A stretch of 64,000 bases of DNA from JANMCE01 sp963791625. Lineage in GTDB: Bacteria; Actinomycetota; Acidimicrobiia; Acidimicrobiales; Ilumatobacteraceae. The translations under genes and the position numbers were made by a program. Location of the stretch: positions 744,001 to 808,000 of the forward strand of contig CAWBTA010000006.1 of the NCBI GenBank assembly GCA_963791625.1, given 5' to 3'. Shown piece after piece: positions 25,374 through 33,723 of this stretch. The notes below the pieces were generated by a model. That model searched no databases. It was not told the origin of the DNA and was given only the letters and a program-made list of their open reading frames with translations. Position 1 is the stretch's first letter. Every line of letters starts with the position of its first letter.

Positions 25374-26480
25374 TTAGGAAGGCTCTCGCGGTAGGCCGAG
25401 CACCCTCTCGGCCAGAATATTTCGCATCACGTTGGAGGTGCCGCCCATAATCGTGTAGCCGGGCGTGTAAAGCAGGCCGTGCACCACATCGCTCCAGACC
25501 GTGGCGTCGGCGCCGAAGGCCCGGCTCACAAACTCGGCAACGTGGGCCTCATGCTCCGTGCAGAAGCACTTGGTAGCCGCGCTGAAGCCCGGGATGGCCT
25601 GGCCGAGGGATTCGCGGGCCACGAGCATGCGACCCAATCGGTAGCCCGTTTCGAGACGAGCGATTTCTTGACGAACCACCGCGTTGCTCTTGTCGACCCG
25701 CTCGAGCGCAAGTTGATACAGCGCATAGTTTGAGACCAGCCGATCGATGCCACCACGCTCGTGTTCGAGCTGTCGCATCGTTTGCTTAAAGGCGTTTCCT
25801 TCGATGCCCACGAGGTTGCCGAGGGGCACGCGTACGTCGGTGTAGAACACTTCGCAAAAGTGCTTGTTGGTGGTCATGTCGAGGATGGGGCGGATCTCGA
25901 TACCGGGTGTGTCCATCGGCACGATGATCTCGCTGATGCCCTGATGCTTCGGGCCGTCAGATGAGGTGCGGCAGATCAGATAGCAGTAGTCGGCTTCGGC
26001 GCCGAACGACGTCCAGATCTTCTGGCCGTTGATCACCCAAGCGTCGCCGTCACGCTCAGCCGTTGTTTTCAACGACGCCAGGTCGCTGCCGGCGTTTGGT
26101 TCGCTCATGCCGATGCACCAGGTGGTTTCGCCCTTCAGCATGTCCGGCAGGTAGGCGGCTCGTTGCTCAGGCGTCGCGTAGGCGATGAGGGACGGGCCGA
26201 ATTGGCGGTCGGCGAACCAACTGGCCGCGATCGGCGCTCCGGCGGAGATCATCTCGTCAGCCACGATGAGGCGATCGATGTTGGGGCGGCCGCCGCCGCC
26301 TTCACTCACTGGCCAGGTCATGCCGATCCAGCCATGACCGGCGAGTTCGCGGGAGAACTCTTTTGAGTACCCGTTGATCCAACTGTCATTGAAGCGGCCG
26401 TACCTCGAGACACCGTCTGAGGCAACCTGTCGAGCCTGCTCACGAAGGGCGTTCTGTTCTGGTGTCCACGCGAAGTCCAT
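25374..26480 (-). CDS. Acyl-CoA dehydrogenase
   Basis: The protein of about 368 aa starts MDFAWTPEQNALREQARQVA. The FAD-binding segment WCIGMSEPNAGSDLASLKTT and the C-terminal YTIMGGTSNVMRNILAERVL mark the acyl-CoA dehydrogenase family. It oxidises an acyl-CoA to the enoyl-CoA and passes electrons to an electron-transfer flavoprotein. The chain specificity is unknown. An extension upstream of ATG 26480 is rejected as non-conserved. Confidence 0.92.
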   Translation of the reverse strand: MDFAWTPEQNALREQARQVASDGVSRYGRFNDSWINGYSKEFSRELAGHGWIGMTWPVSEGGGGRPNIDRLIVADEMISAGAPIAASWFADRQFGPSLIAYATPEQRAAYLPDMLKGETTWCIGMSEPNAGSDLASLKTTAERDGDAWVINGQKIWTSFGAEADYCYLICRTSSDGPKHQGISEIIVPMDTPGIEIRPILDMTTNKHFCEVFYTDVRVPLGNLVGIEGNAFKQTMRQLEHERGGIDRLVSNYALYQLALERVDKSNAVVRQEIARLETGYRLGRMLVARESLGQAIPGFSAATKCFCTEHEAHVAEFVSRAFGADATVWSDVVHGLLYTPGYTIMGGTSNVMRNILAERVLGLPREPS

Positions 26481-26593
26481 GGCTACGACGATACGTTCCC
26501 ACCGGGGTCGGGGCGAGTCGACCACCGAGGCCTTGCACGACCGAGACGTTGCGCTACGGTAGACAAGTTCGATACAGGCTCAGCGAGGTTTTC

Positions 26594-27814
26594 ATGGCAA
26601 AGATCAAAGTTCTCAATCCCGTCGTCGAGATGGACGGCGATGAGATGACCCGCATCATCTGGCAATTCATCAAGGACAAGTTGATCCTGCCGTACCTCGA
26701 CATCGACCTGAAGTACTTCGACCTCTCCATTGAGCACCGTGATGCCACCAACGACCAGGTCACCATCGACTCAGCCAACGCCACCAAGCAGTACGGCGTG
26801 GCCGTGAAGTGCGCCACCATCACGCCCGACGAGCAGCGGGTGGAAGAGTTTGGCCTGAAGAAGATGTGGAAGTCGCCCAACGGCACCATCCGCAACATCC
26901 TCGGCGGTGTCATCTTCCGTGAGCCGATCGTCATCTCGAACATCCCTCGGCTGGTGCCGGGTTGGACCAAGCCCATCGTCATCGGGCGACATGCTCACGG
27001 CGATCAATACAAGGCCACCGACTACAAGGTGCCGGGCGCCGGCACCGTCACCATGACCTACGTGCCTGCCGACGGCTCGAACCCGGTCGAGATGAAGATC
27101 TCTGACTTCGGTGACGACGGCGGCGTGGTGATGGGCATGTACAACTACAACGACTCCATTCGTGACTTCGCCCGCGCTTCGCTGCGGTACGGCCTTGACC
27201 GTGGGTTGCCGGTGTACCTCTCCACCAAGAACACCATCCTCAAGGCCTACGACGGTTCGTTCAAGGACATCTTCGAGCACGTGTATCAGACCGAGTTCAA
27301 GGCCGACATGGACGCCAAAGGTCTCACCTACGAGCACCGCCTCATTGATGACATGGTTGCATGTGCAATGAAGTGGGAAGGCGGTTACGTGTGGGCCTGC
27401 AAGAATTACGACGGTGACGTCCAGTCAGACACCGTGGCCCAGGGCTACGGCTCGCTCGGACTGATGACGTCGGTGCTGATGACTCCCGATGGCAAGACGG
27501 TTGAGGCCGAGGCGGCGCACGGCACAGTTACTCGTCACTACCGCGAGCACCAGAAGGGCAACAAGACTTCCACCAACCCGATCGCCTCGATCTACGCGTG
27601 GACGCAGGGGCTGTCGTATCGCGGCAAGATGGACGGCACACCCGATGTGGTTCGCTTTGCGGAGACGCTCGAGCAGGTCTGCATCGAAGCGGTTGAGGCG
27701 GGCGAGATGACCAAGGACCTGGCCGTGTTGATCTCGCGTGACGCGCCGTACCTCAACACCGAAGACTTCCTCGACGCCCTCGATCGACGCCTCCAAGCCA
27801 AAATGAGCGTATAG
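26594..27814 (+). CDS. icd: NADP-dependent isocitrate dehydrogenase
   Basis: The 406-aa protein starts MAKIKVLNPVVEMDGDEMTR, the eukaryote-like (type II) IDH opening, and includes SPNGTIRNILGGVIFREPI, KNYDGDVQSDTVAQGYGSLG and EAEAAHGTVTRHYREHQKG. It converts isocitrate to 2-oxoglutarate and makes NADPH. A longer upstream frame is rejected. The stop codon is the first triplet of a dispersed repeat. Confidence 0.96.
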   Translation: MAKIKVLNPVVEMDGDEMTRIIWQFIKDKLILPYLDIDLKYFDLSIEHRDATNDQVTIDSANATKQYGVAVKCATITPDEQRVEEFGLKKMWKSPNGTIRNILGGVIFREPIVISNIPRLVPGWTKPIVIGRHAHGDQYKATDYKVPGAGTVTMTYVPADGSNPVEMKISDFGDDGGVVMGMYNYNDSIRDFARASLRYGLDRGLPVYLSTKNTILKAYDGSFKDIFEHVYQTEFKADMDAKGLTYEHRLIDDMVACAMKWEGGYVWACKNYDGDVQSDTVAQGYGSLGLMTSVLMTPDGKTVEAEAAHGTVTRHYREHQKGNKTSTNPIASIYAWTQGLSYRGKMDGTPDVVRFAETLEQVCIEAVEAGEMTKDLAVLISRDAPYLNTEDFLDALDRRLQAKMSV

Positions 27815-27880
27815 CTACTTCGCTGGTCGCTACCGCTCTTGGCGCTCATTCTCGCTGTCGCTCGGCAATGCTGCGAGCGG
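27812..27880 (+). repeat. Dispersed repeat, copy C
   Basis: It begins at the icd stop codon with TAGCTACTTCGCTGGTCGCT and continues through TACCGCTC, GGCGCTCATTCTCGCT and CTCGGCAAT to CTGCGAGCGG. It closely matches copy B over about 60 bp. A partial re-duplication (GGTGCTCATTCTCG) follows at about 27884-27897. Confidence 0.8.
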
Positions 27881-27910
27881 CGCGGTGCTCATTCTCGTAG
27901 GGTGGCGCGC

Positions 27911-28882
27911 ATGCGTGCAGTAGTGCTTCGTTCTTATGGTGGTCCGGAAGTTCTCACGATCGAGGATGTTCCCGATCCGACGCCCGGTCCTGAAGACGTC
28001 GTCGTCGATATCGCTGCGACGGCCTTGAACCGGGCCGACATGCTGCAGCGGATGGGTCTGTATCCCGGCCCCAAGATGGCGTACGAGATACCGGGTCTCG
28101 AATTCTCGGGTCGAGTTACTTCGGTGGGGGAGCGGGCGTCGTTGTGGAAGGTCGGCGATGCGGTCATGGCCATAACCGGCGGTGGCGCGTACGCCTCGCG
28201 CATTGCGATCCACGAACGCCAACTGATGGCCGTGCCGCCAAGTGTTGCCCTCAGAGATGCGGCTGCCATCCCCGAAGTGTTTCTTACCGCATGGGATGCA
28301 CTGGTCGTGCAGGGCGGTTTGACCTCGGGACGGTGGGGCTTGATCCACGCCGGTGCGTCGGGGGTCGGCACCGCGGGTATTCAGATCGCCAAGGCGATCG
28401 GCGCCCGCATCGCGGTGACATGCTCGTCGGGCAAGGCCGATGCGGTTCGTGCGCTCGGATGCGATGTCGTGCTTGAGCGCAGCCCCCATGACTGGCTCAC
28501 CGACGCGCAGGTTGCGGTGCCCGGCGGATTCGACGTCATCCTCGACGTGATCGGTGCGGACGAGTTGAATCGCAACATCACAGCGCTCGCGCCACGCGGC
28601 TCTATCGTCCAGGTCGGCACCATGGAGTTCGGTCAGCCGCCCATCAACCTGAGCGGCCTCATGATGAAGCGGGCCCGCCTCATCGGCACGGTGCTACGCG
28701 CCCGTCCGCTGGAGGAAAAGATCGCGCTCACTCGACGGTTCGCCGCCGAGATCCTTCCACTCTTCGAAGGCGGCGTACTCAAACCGGTCATCGACTCGCG
28801 TTTCGCATTCCATGACATTGCTCAGGCTCACGAACGGATGGGTGCCAACCTCAACGTCGGCAAGATCGTGGTCGACCTCTAG
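27911..28882 (+). CDS. NAD(P)H quinone oxidoreductase-like zinc-less MDR protein
   Basis: The 323-aa protein (MRAVVLRSYGGPEVLTIEDV) has the GroES-like N-terminal fold, LNRADMLQRMGLYPGP, and a nucleotide-binding GASGVGTAGIQIAKA segment. It lacks the zinc cysteines of alcohol dehydrogenases. It resembles the PIG3/QOR branch, which reduces quinones with NADPH. Its stop overlaps that of the convergent methyltransferase gene by two bases. Confidence 0.9.
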   Translation: MRAVVLRSYGGPEVLTIEDVPDPTPGPEDVVVDIAATALNRADMLQRMGLYPGPKMAYEIPGLEFSGRVTSVGERASLWKVGDAVMAITGGGAYASRIAIHERQLMAVPPSVALRDAAAIPEVFLTAWDALVVQGGLTSGRWGLIHAGASGVGTAGIQIAKAIGARIAVTCSSGKADAVRALGCDVVLERSPHDWLTDAQVAVPGGFDVILDVIGADELNRNITALAPRGSIVQVGTMEFGQPPINLSGLMMKRARLIGTVLRARPLEEKIALTRRFAAEILPLFEGGVLKPVIDSRFAFHDIAQAHERMGANLNVGKIVVDL

Positions 28883-29736
28883 GTCAACGGCTTGCTGCCG
28901 ACGGCGCACCAGAAGGCGCTCTCATCGCGGAAGCGGATGTTCTCGAGGCCGGCATTGCGCAGCATGGTGTCGATCTGGACGCGGGTGAAGCGTTGTTCGA
29001 GTTTGGTGCCGAATCGGTCGAGCGCGTCGGTACGCAACGTGTAGTACGAGTGGCGGCGGTAGGCCGACAGCGGGAACGGAGCGGGGTTGATGCCAAGCTT
29101 TTCGGCTACCAGACTAAGCCGCGCGAGCGGCCAATAGACCGTCGCCGCGATTACCTCGGCGACCAGCGTGCGCGGGCCAGTGTCGAGGGCCGAGACGCGT
29201 CGGCGAAGCCTGTCCGACAGCTTCCACAGCCCACGGAACCAAGTGGGACGGTTGTCGAGGGCGTAGTAGAGGTAGACGAGGAAGGGGGCGCCGGGCTTGA
29301 GCTTACGTACGCACGCCTGAATACCGGCGGCCGTATCGGGTACGTGATGCAGCACGCCGAGGGAGTACACAAAGTCGAGCGAGCCGTCGGCGCAGGGGAG
29401 CGAGTCAACTGAATTGTTGTGGAACTCGACATTGGTGAACGAGGCCAAGTTCCGACGAGCCACACCGAGCGCTTCAACGGATGCATCGACCGCGTGCAGC
29501 GTGCCAACCTGGGCCGCGACCAGGCGGGCCCAGCGGCCGCTGCCGCATCCGACATCCATCCCCACTGCGCCGGGTGGAAGTAATTCCAAAGGCATCAAGG
29601 AGAAGTACTCGGCGAAGATCCGGCGACTTTCGGCGTCGTTGAGCTGACTCTGGTCGAATCGCTGCCACTCGGCACCAAACCCGTCGACCGTCGCCTCATC
29701 CGCGTTCAAGCCGTCCCGATCCCGCCCGTCGCTCAT
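28879..29736 (-). CDS. Class I SAM-dependent methyltransferase
   Basis: The 285-aa protein has GMDVGCGSGRWARLVAAQV (SAM motif I), an acidic loop AVDASVEALG, and SLDFVYSLGVLHHVPDTAAG (motif IV region). The C-terminal half is longer than a minimal domain and contains a probable amphipathic or membrane-adjacent helix (VAEVIAATVYWPLARLSLVA), so the substrate may be a lipid or quinone. The substrate is unknown. It may be co-transcribed with gltA (65-bp gap). Confidence 0.85.
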   Translation of the reverse strand: MSDGRDRDGLNADEATVDGFGAEWQRFDQSQLNDAESRRIFAEYFSLMPLELLPPGAVGMDVGCGSGRWARLVAAQVGTLHAVDASVEALGVARRNLASFTNVEFHNNSVDSLPCADGSLDFVYSLGVLHHVPDTAAGIQACVRKLKPGAPFLVYLYYALDNRPTWFRGLWKLSDRLRRRVSALDTGPRTLVAEVIAATVYWPLARLSLVAEKLGINPAPFPLSAYRRHSYYTLRTDALDRFGTKLEQRFTRVQIDTMLRNAGLENIRFRDESAFWCAVGSKPLT

Positions 29737-29801
29737 TGCCGAGAGACTACCGCAGCCTCTCGCCGCCCACGTCGGGCGACGACCGGTGGCCGCCTCCGAA
29801 G

Positions 29802-31070
29802 CTAGCGCGCCGCCAGCGGAACGTAGGCGCGTTCGTCGGGTCCGGTGTACGCCTGGCGGGGCCGGGCAATCTTTTGCTCTTTGTCGCCCAGCATTTCCAC
29901 CCAGTGGGCCAACCAGCCGACGGTGCGAGGGATGGCGAACAGAACCGTGAACATCTGCTGCGGGAAGCCCATGGCCTGGTAGATCAGACCCGAGTAGAAA
30001 TCGACGTTCGGGTAGAGCTTGCGGCTCTTGAAGTAGTCGTCGGCCAGTGCGACCTCCTCAAGCTTGAGGGCAATGTCGAGCAGCGGGTTCTTGCCGGTGA
30101 CCTGGAAGACGTCGTAGGCGGTCTTCTTGATGATGGTGGCGCGCGGGTCGAAGTTCTTGTACACCCGGTGGCCGAAGCCCATGAGCTTGCCGTGACCGGC
30201 CTTCACTGATTCGATAAACGCCGGCACGTTGTCGATATGGCCGATGTCGTTCAGCATCTTCAGTACGGCTTCATTGGCCCCACCGTGCAGCGGACCGTAG
30301 AGAGCAGAGGCTGCAGCCGCCGCGGCCGAGTAAGGATCGGCATGGGACGAGCCGACGACGCGCATGGCGGTGGTACCGCAATTCTGCTCATGATCGGCGT
30401 GGAGAATGAACAGCACTTCGAGCGCACGCTCCAGAACCGGATCGACCTTGTAGTCCTCACCGATCTTCCACATCATGTTGAGGAAGTTGCCCGTGTAGCT
30501 CAGCTCGTTGTTCGGGTACACGGTCGGCAGGCCGACGGAAAAGCGGTGGCAGTACGCAGCCAATGTCGGCGTCTTCGCAATGAGGCGCAAGATCTGGCGC
30601 TTGCGGTTCAGCGGGTCGAAGATGTCCTTCGACTCGGGGTAGTAGGTGCTGAGCGCGGCGAGGCCGGATACGAACATGCCCATCGGGTGGGCATCATGGT
30701 GGAAGCCCTCCATGAAACGCTTGCGGACGTTGTCATGCAGGAACGTGTGGTGGGTGACGTCGTGGGTCCACGCAGCGAGCTGTTCGGCGTTGGGCAACTC
30801 GCCCCGCAACAACAGGTAGGCCACTTCGAGATAGGTGGAACTCTCGGCCAGCTGTTCGATGGGGTAACCGCGGTAACGCAAGATGCCCGCGTCGCCGTCA
30901 AGGTAGGTGATGCCGCTGGAGCACGCGGCAGTGGACAGGAACGCCGGGTCATACACGCGCAAGTCGGGGTCAAGCTCGCGCAGTGCACTGGACGGGAACA
31001 CGCCATCAGTGAGTGGGACAGTGACCTGCTTACCAGTCCGGTCGTCGATGATGGTGATGGTCTCAGCCAT
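29802..31070 (-). CDS. gltA: Citrate synthase
   Basis: The 422-aa protein has the catalytic residues in LHADHEQNCGTTAMR, YGPLHGGANEAVLKML and NVDFYSGLIYQAMG, plus GFGHRVYKNFDPRA. It matches type II (large) citrate synthases and condenses acetyl-CoA with oxaloacetate. It lies downstream of a carboxyltransferase on the same strand (96-bp gap). Confidence 0.96.
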   Translation of the reverse strand: MAETITIIDDRTGKQVTVPLTDGVFPSSALRELDPDLRVYDPAFLSTAACSSGITYLDGDAGILRYRGYPIEQLAESSTYLEVAYLLLRGELPNAEQLAAWTHDVTHHTFLHDNVRKRFMEGFHHDAHPMGMFVSGLAALSTYYPESKDIFDPLNRKRQILRLIAKTPTLAAYCHRFSVGLPTVYPNNELSYTGNFLNMMWKIGEDYKVDPVLERALEVLFILHADHEQNCGTTAMRVVGSSHADPYSAAAAAASALYGPLHGGANEAVLKMLNDIGHIDNVPAFIESVKAGHGKLMGFGHRVYKNFDPRATIIKKTAYDVFQVTGKNPLLDIALKLEEVALADDYFKSRKLYPNVDFYSGLIYQAMGFPQQMFTVLFAIPRTVGWLAHWVEMLGDKEQKIARPRQAYTGPDERAYVPLAAR

Positions 31071-31166
31071 GGTGCTCCTCGTCCGCGAAACAGGGAATTT
31101 TCCCGGGGGCAGCCCAGGTCGTCGCTAGGTTACTCAAGGGTAGAAGCCACGGTATAACCCGCTCGG

Positions 31167-32525
31167 CTACAGCGGGGAGTTGTCGTGCTTGCGTACCGTC
31201 AGCTTCTCGCGCTTGTCCACCAACAGGTCAAGGGCTCGTGTGATCAATCGTCGGGTCTCCGCTGGCTCGATAACGGCATCCACGTAGCCTCGCTCAGCCG
31301 CGATGTAGGGGTTGAGCAGCCGTTTTGTGTAGTCCGCTTCGAACTCGGCCCGTTGCTGCGGGGTGGCCTTTCGCATCAGGATGGCCGCGGCCTGACCAGC
31401 ACCCATCACGGCCAGCTCGGCACCCGGCCATGCCAGGCAGAGGTCGTTGCCCATCTTCTTCGAATCCATGACGATGTAGGCGCCGCCATAGCTCTTGCGC
31501 AGAATCACGCAGACCCGAGGCACCGTGGCGCGCCCGTAGGCGAAGACAAGCTGCGCGCCGTGGCGGATCATGCCGCGCCATTCCAGGTCCTTGCCCGGAT
31601 AGAAACCCGGCGTGTCGACGAGGGTGATGATGGGCAGATTGAAGGCGTCACAGAACGCCACGAATCGGGCTGCTTTCTGGGATGCGGGGATGTCGAGGGT
31701 GCCCGCCATGTTCACGGGCTGGTTGCCGACCAGACCGACGGGTCGCCCGCCCATGGTGGCAAACGCTGTGACGATGTTGCCGGCCCATCGGGCCTTGAGC
31801 TCAAGAATGTCGCCATCATCGGCAAGCGATCGCATCACGTCACGCACGTCATAACTGCCCGTAGAGATGGCGGGCAACAGATCGCCGGCCTCGGGTGTGG
31901 CGCGGTCGGGTGGGTCGGATGTGGGCCAGGTCGGCGCAGGCTGATGGACATTGGCCGGCAGGTACGCCAGGAGGCTGGCCACCGCTGCGTGCGTTGCTTC
32001 GAGGTCTTCGACGACAAGGGAGGCCACGCCGCTGTGACGAGCATGGGCGGCAGCTCCACCGAGTTCGTCGGCATCGATGGAAACGCCGGTGAATTCGGCG
32101 ACCATCGTGGGACCGCTCACGAATGCGTACGCATCCTTCGCCATCACGACATGATCGGCCAGGCCGAGCAACAGGGCGGGGCCGGACACGGCTGGCCCGG
32201 TGACCGCAAAGATGATGGGCACGATGCCAGAACACGCAGCAATGGAGCGGGCTGCCGTGCCCCATCCGTGCAGTGCCGCCATGCCTTCGACGATGTCGGC
32301 ACCGGAGGATGCGATGTAACCGACCAGCGGGATGCGCTCGCGCAGTGCAGTCTGGGCGGCCGACGCGATCGTCTCGCAGGCTTCGGCCGACAGCGCTCCT
32401 GTGCGCTGGCTGGCATCCACATCGACCACCACGACGGGGCGACCGTCGATCATGGCGACCTCGGCCCGCGCCGCGCCCGTGGCTTTGGCTCGCAAGGCGA
32501 TAGGGGTCGTCAGCGGTGGCGGCAC
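31167..32525 (-). CDS. Biotin-dependent acyl-CoA carboxylase, carboxyltransferase (beta) subunit-like
   Basis: The 452-aa protein (GTG start) has two crotonase-like halves. The second contains LVDTPGFYPGKDLEWRGMIR, VILRKSYGGAYIVMDSKKMG and AVMGAGQAAAILMRK, typical of acyl-CoA carboxylase beta chains. The first half is divergent and the protein is shorter than the usual 500-540 aa. It would transfer CO2 from biotin to an acyl-CoA. No biotin carboxylase gene is adjacent. Substrate unknown. Confidence 0.82.
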   Translation of the reverse strand: MPPPLTTPIALRAKATGAARAEVAMIDGRPVVVVDVDASQRTGALSAEACETIASAAQTALRERIPLVGYIASSGADIVEGMAALHGWGTAARSIAACSGIVPIIFAVTGPAVSGPALLLGLADHVVMAKDAYAFVSGPTMVAEFTGVSIDADELGGAAAHARHSGVASLVVEDLEATHAAVASLLAYLPANVHQPAPTWPTSDPPDRATPEAGDLLPAISTGSYDVRDVMRSLADDGDILELKARWAGNIVTAFATMGGRPVGLVGNQPVNMAGTLDIPASQKAARFVAFCDAFNLPIITLVDTPGFYPGKDLEWRGMIRHGAQLVFAYGRATVPRVCVILRKSYGGAYIVMDSKKMGNDLCLAWPGAELAVMGAGQAAAILMRKATPQQRAEFEADYTKRLLNPYIAAERGYVDAVIEPAETRRLITRALDLLVDKREKLTVRKHDNSPL

Positions 32526-32573
32526 GATGTCAGGTTAGAGGACACAACCACCCGTGATGCCGAACCGGCAAGA

Positions 32574-33485
32574 TCAGGCAGTGATGAAGACGCCAGGCTG
32601 CAGAGATCCACGCTCACGCATCACCTCGGTGAGTACGTTGACCACGGCCTGACCCGCAGCGGAGAGCGTGGTGCGTCGACGCTGAGCGAGACCGACACGA
32701 CGGCGGGGGAGCCCGACCATCGGAATCACCTTGAAGTCCCCTTTCACCCAGCGCGGGGCGGCGGTTGCGGGCACCACGGCGGCGGCGTAGCCCTCCATGG
32801 CGAGTGACGTCATCAGGCGGCCACCGTCGATCTCGGCCATCACCTTGAGTTCCACGTGTGCCTTGCGGGCCTGATCCTCCAGATCGCGCCGCAGCGCGGT
32901 GCCGGTCGGTGGAAGCATGAGATCGCAGTGGGCCAGTTGTGCCACCGAGACGGTGGTGTGGTCAGCGAGGTCGTGGTTGGTGCCGACGATGCACACCAGG
33001 TCCTCATCGAAAAGGGGAAGTGACAACAGCTCGGGCGAGTCGATTGGCAGGTTTACCACCGCCAGTTCGAGCCGGCCATCTTCCACTTGGGGGACGAGCG
33101 AGGTCGTGCTCGCTTCCATCACCACCACTCGCACGCCGGGATGGCTTTCGCGAAGCTGGTTCAGGAACTGTGGCATCAGCCACCGCGCCGTCGTGCCGAT
33201 GACACCGAAACGCACCTCGCCGGTCAGACGGCCGACGGCGGCCGACAGATCGGTGGGCATGGCGTCCAGTTCGGCCTGGATACGTCGGGCTCGCACTGCG
33301 ACCAGCTGCCCTGCAGCAGTCAACTGGCCCCTGGCTCGATCAATAAGAACGGCACCCAGTTCAGTTTCGAGCCGCTGAACATGGGCTGAGACGTTGGATT
33401 GCACGGTGAACAGGGCCTTCGCCGCCGCCGAAAACGACCCGTGATCGGCTACCGCGAGCAGGGCCGAGAGCTGCTTTAAGTCCAT
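32574..33485 (-). CDS. LysR-family transcriptional regulator
   Basis: The 303-aa protein has the N-terminal winged HTH (MDLKQLSALLAVADHGSFSA, FTVQSNVSAHVQRLETELGA) and a periplasmic-binding-protein-like effector domain. It lies upstream of the carboxyltransferase on the same strand (48-bp gap), so it may regulate itself and that gene. Inverted CTATCG repeats lie just upstream. Confidence 0.9.
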   Translation of the reverse strand: MDLKQLSALLAVADHGSFSAAAKALFTVQSNVSAHVQRLETELGAVLIDRARGQLTAAGQLVAVRARRIQAELDAMPTDLSAAVGRLTGEVRFGVIGTTARWLMPQFLNQLRESHPGVRVVVMEASTTSLVPQVEDGRLELAVVNLPIDSPELLSLPLFDEDLVCIVGTNHDLADHTTVSVAQLAHCDLMLPPTGTALRRDLEDQARKAHVELKVMAEIDGGRLMTSLAMEGYAAAVVPATAAPRWVKGDFKVIPMVGLPRRRVGLAQRRRTTLSAAGQAVVNVLTEVMRERGSLQPGVFITA

Positions 33486-33525
33486 CTATCGCTCCTACGT
33501 CAAGTGCTATCGCTACAAACGATAG
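33486..33525. promoter_or_regulatory. LysR-type operator candidate
   Basis: CTATCG occurs at 33486-33491 and again 21 bp away at 33507-33512; the latter forms an inverted repeat with CGATAG at 33520-33525 (spacer CTACAAA). The 21-bp spacing equals two helical turns. It lies directly upstream of the regulator's start. Confidence 0.5.
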
Positions 33526-33544
33526 ATCTTTTTCGGATTTCTGG

Positions 33545-33573
33545 TTGCAAGATGGCTCGGGCTTGTGCATAAT
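33545..33573 (+). promoter_or_regulatory. Promoter of the 6C-type small RNA
   Basis: TTGCAA (33545-33550) and CATAAT (33568-33573) have an ideal 17-bp spacing and precede the small RNA by about 7 bases. Confidence 0.6.
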
Positions 33574-33579
33574 TTCACC

Positions 33580-33706
33580 AAGAGATCGATGCGGCAAGCT
33601 TCCCCCAAGCACCGCATTGACATCGGATCGGCATATGACTTCCCCCAAGTCGCTGGTCCACAAGGTTGAGAGGTCCCGATCCCCCATCGGGACCTTTCCC
33701 GTTTTT
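33580..33706 (+). ncRNA. 6C-type small RNA (C-rich loops)
   Basis: Three consecutive hairpins each present exactly five C in the loop: GCTT-CCCCC-AAGC (33598-33610, inside an ATGCGG / CCGCAT outer stem), GACTT-CCCCC-AAGTC (33637-33651), and the terminator AGGTCCCGAT-CCCCC-ATCGGGACCT (33671-33695) followed by a T-tract. Two C-rich loops plus a terminator are the defining features of the actinobacterial 6C RNA family, which pairs with G-rich sites in mRNAs. In Mycobacterium tuberculosis its homologue B11 also lies near a HAD-family gene, from memory, which agrees with the location here. Exact ends are estimates. Confidence 0.8.
33671..33705 (+). terminator. Intrinsic terminator of the small RNA
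   Basis: A perfect 10-bp stem with a CCCCC loop is followed by TTCCCGTTTTT. It ends the small RNA 19 bp before the HAD-PlsC start. Confidence 0.85.
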
Positions 33707-33723
33707 ACCGATAGTTTGCTGCC

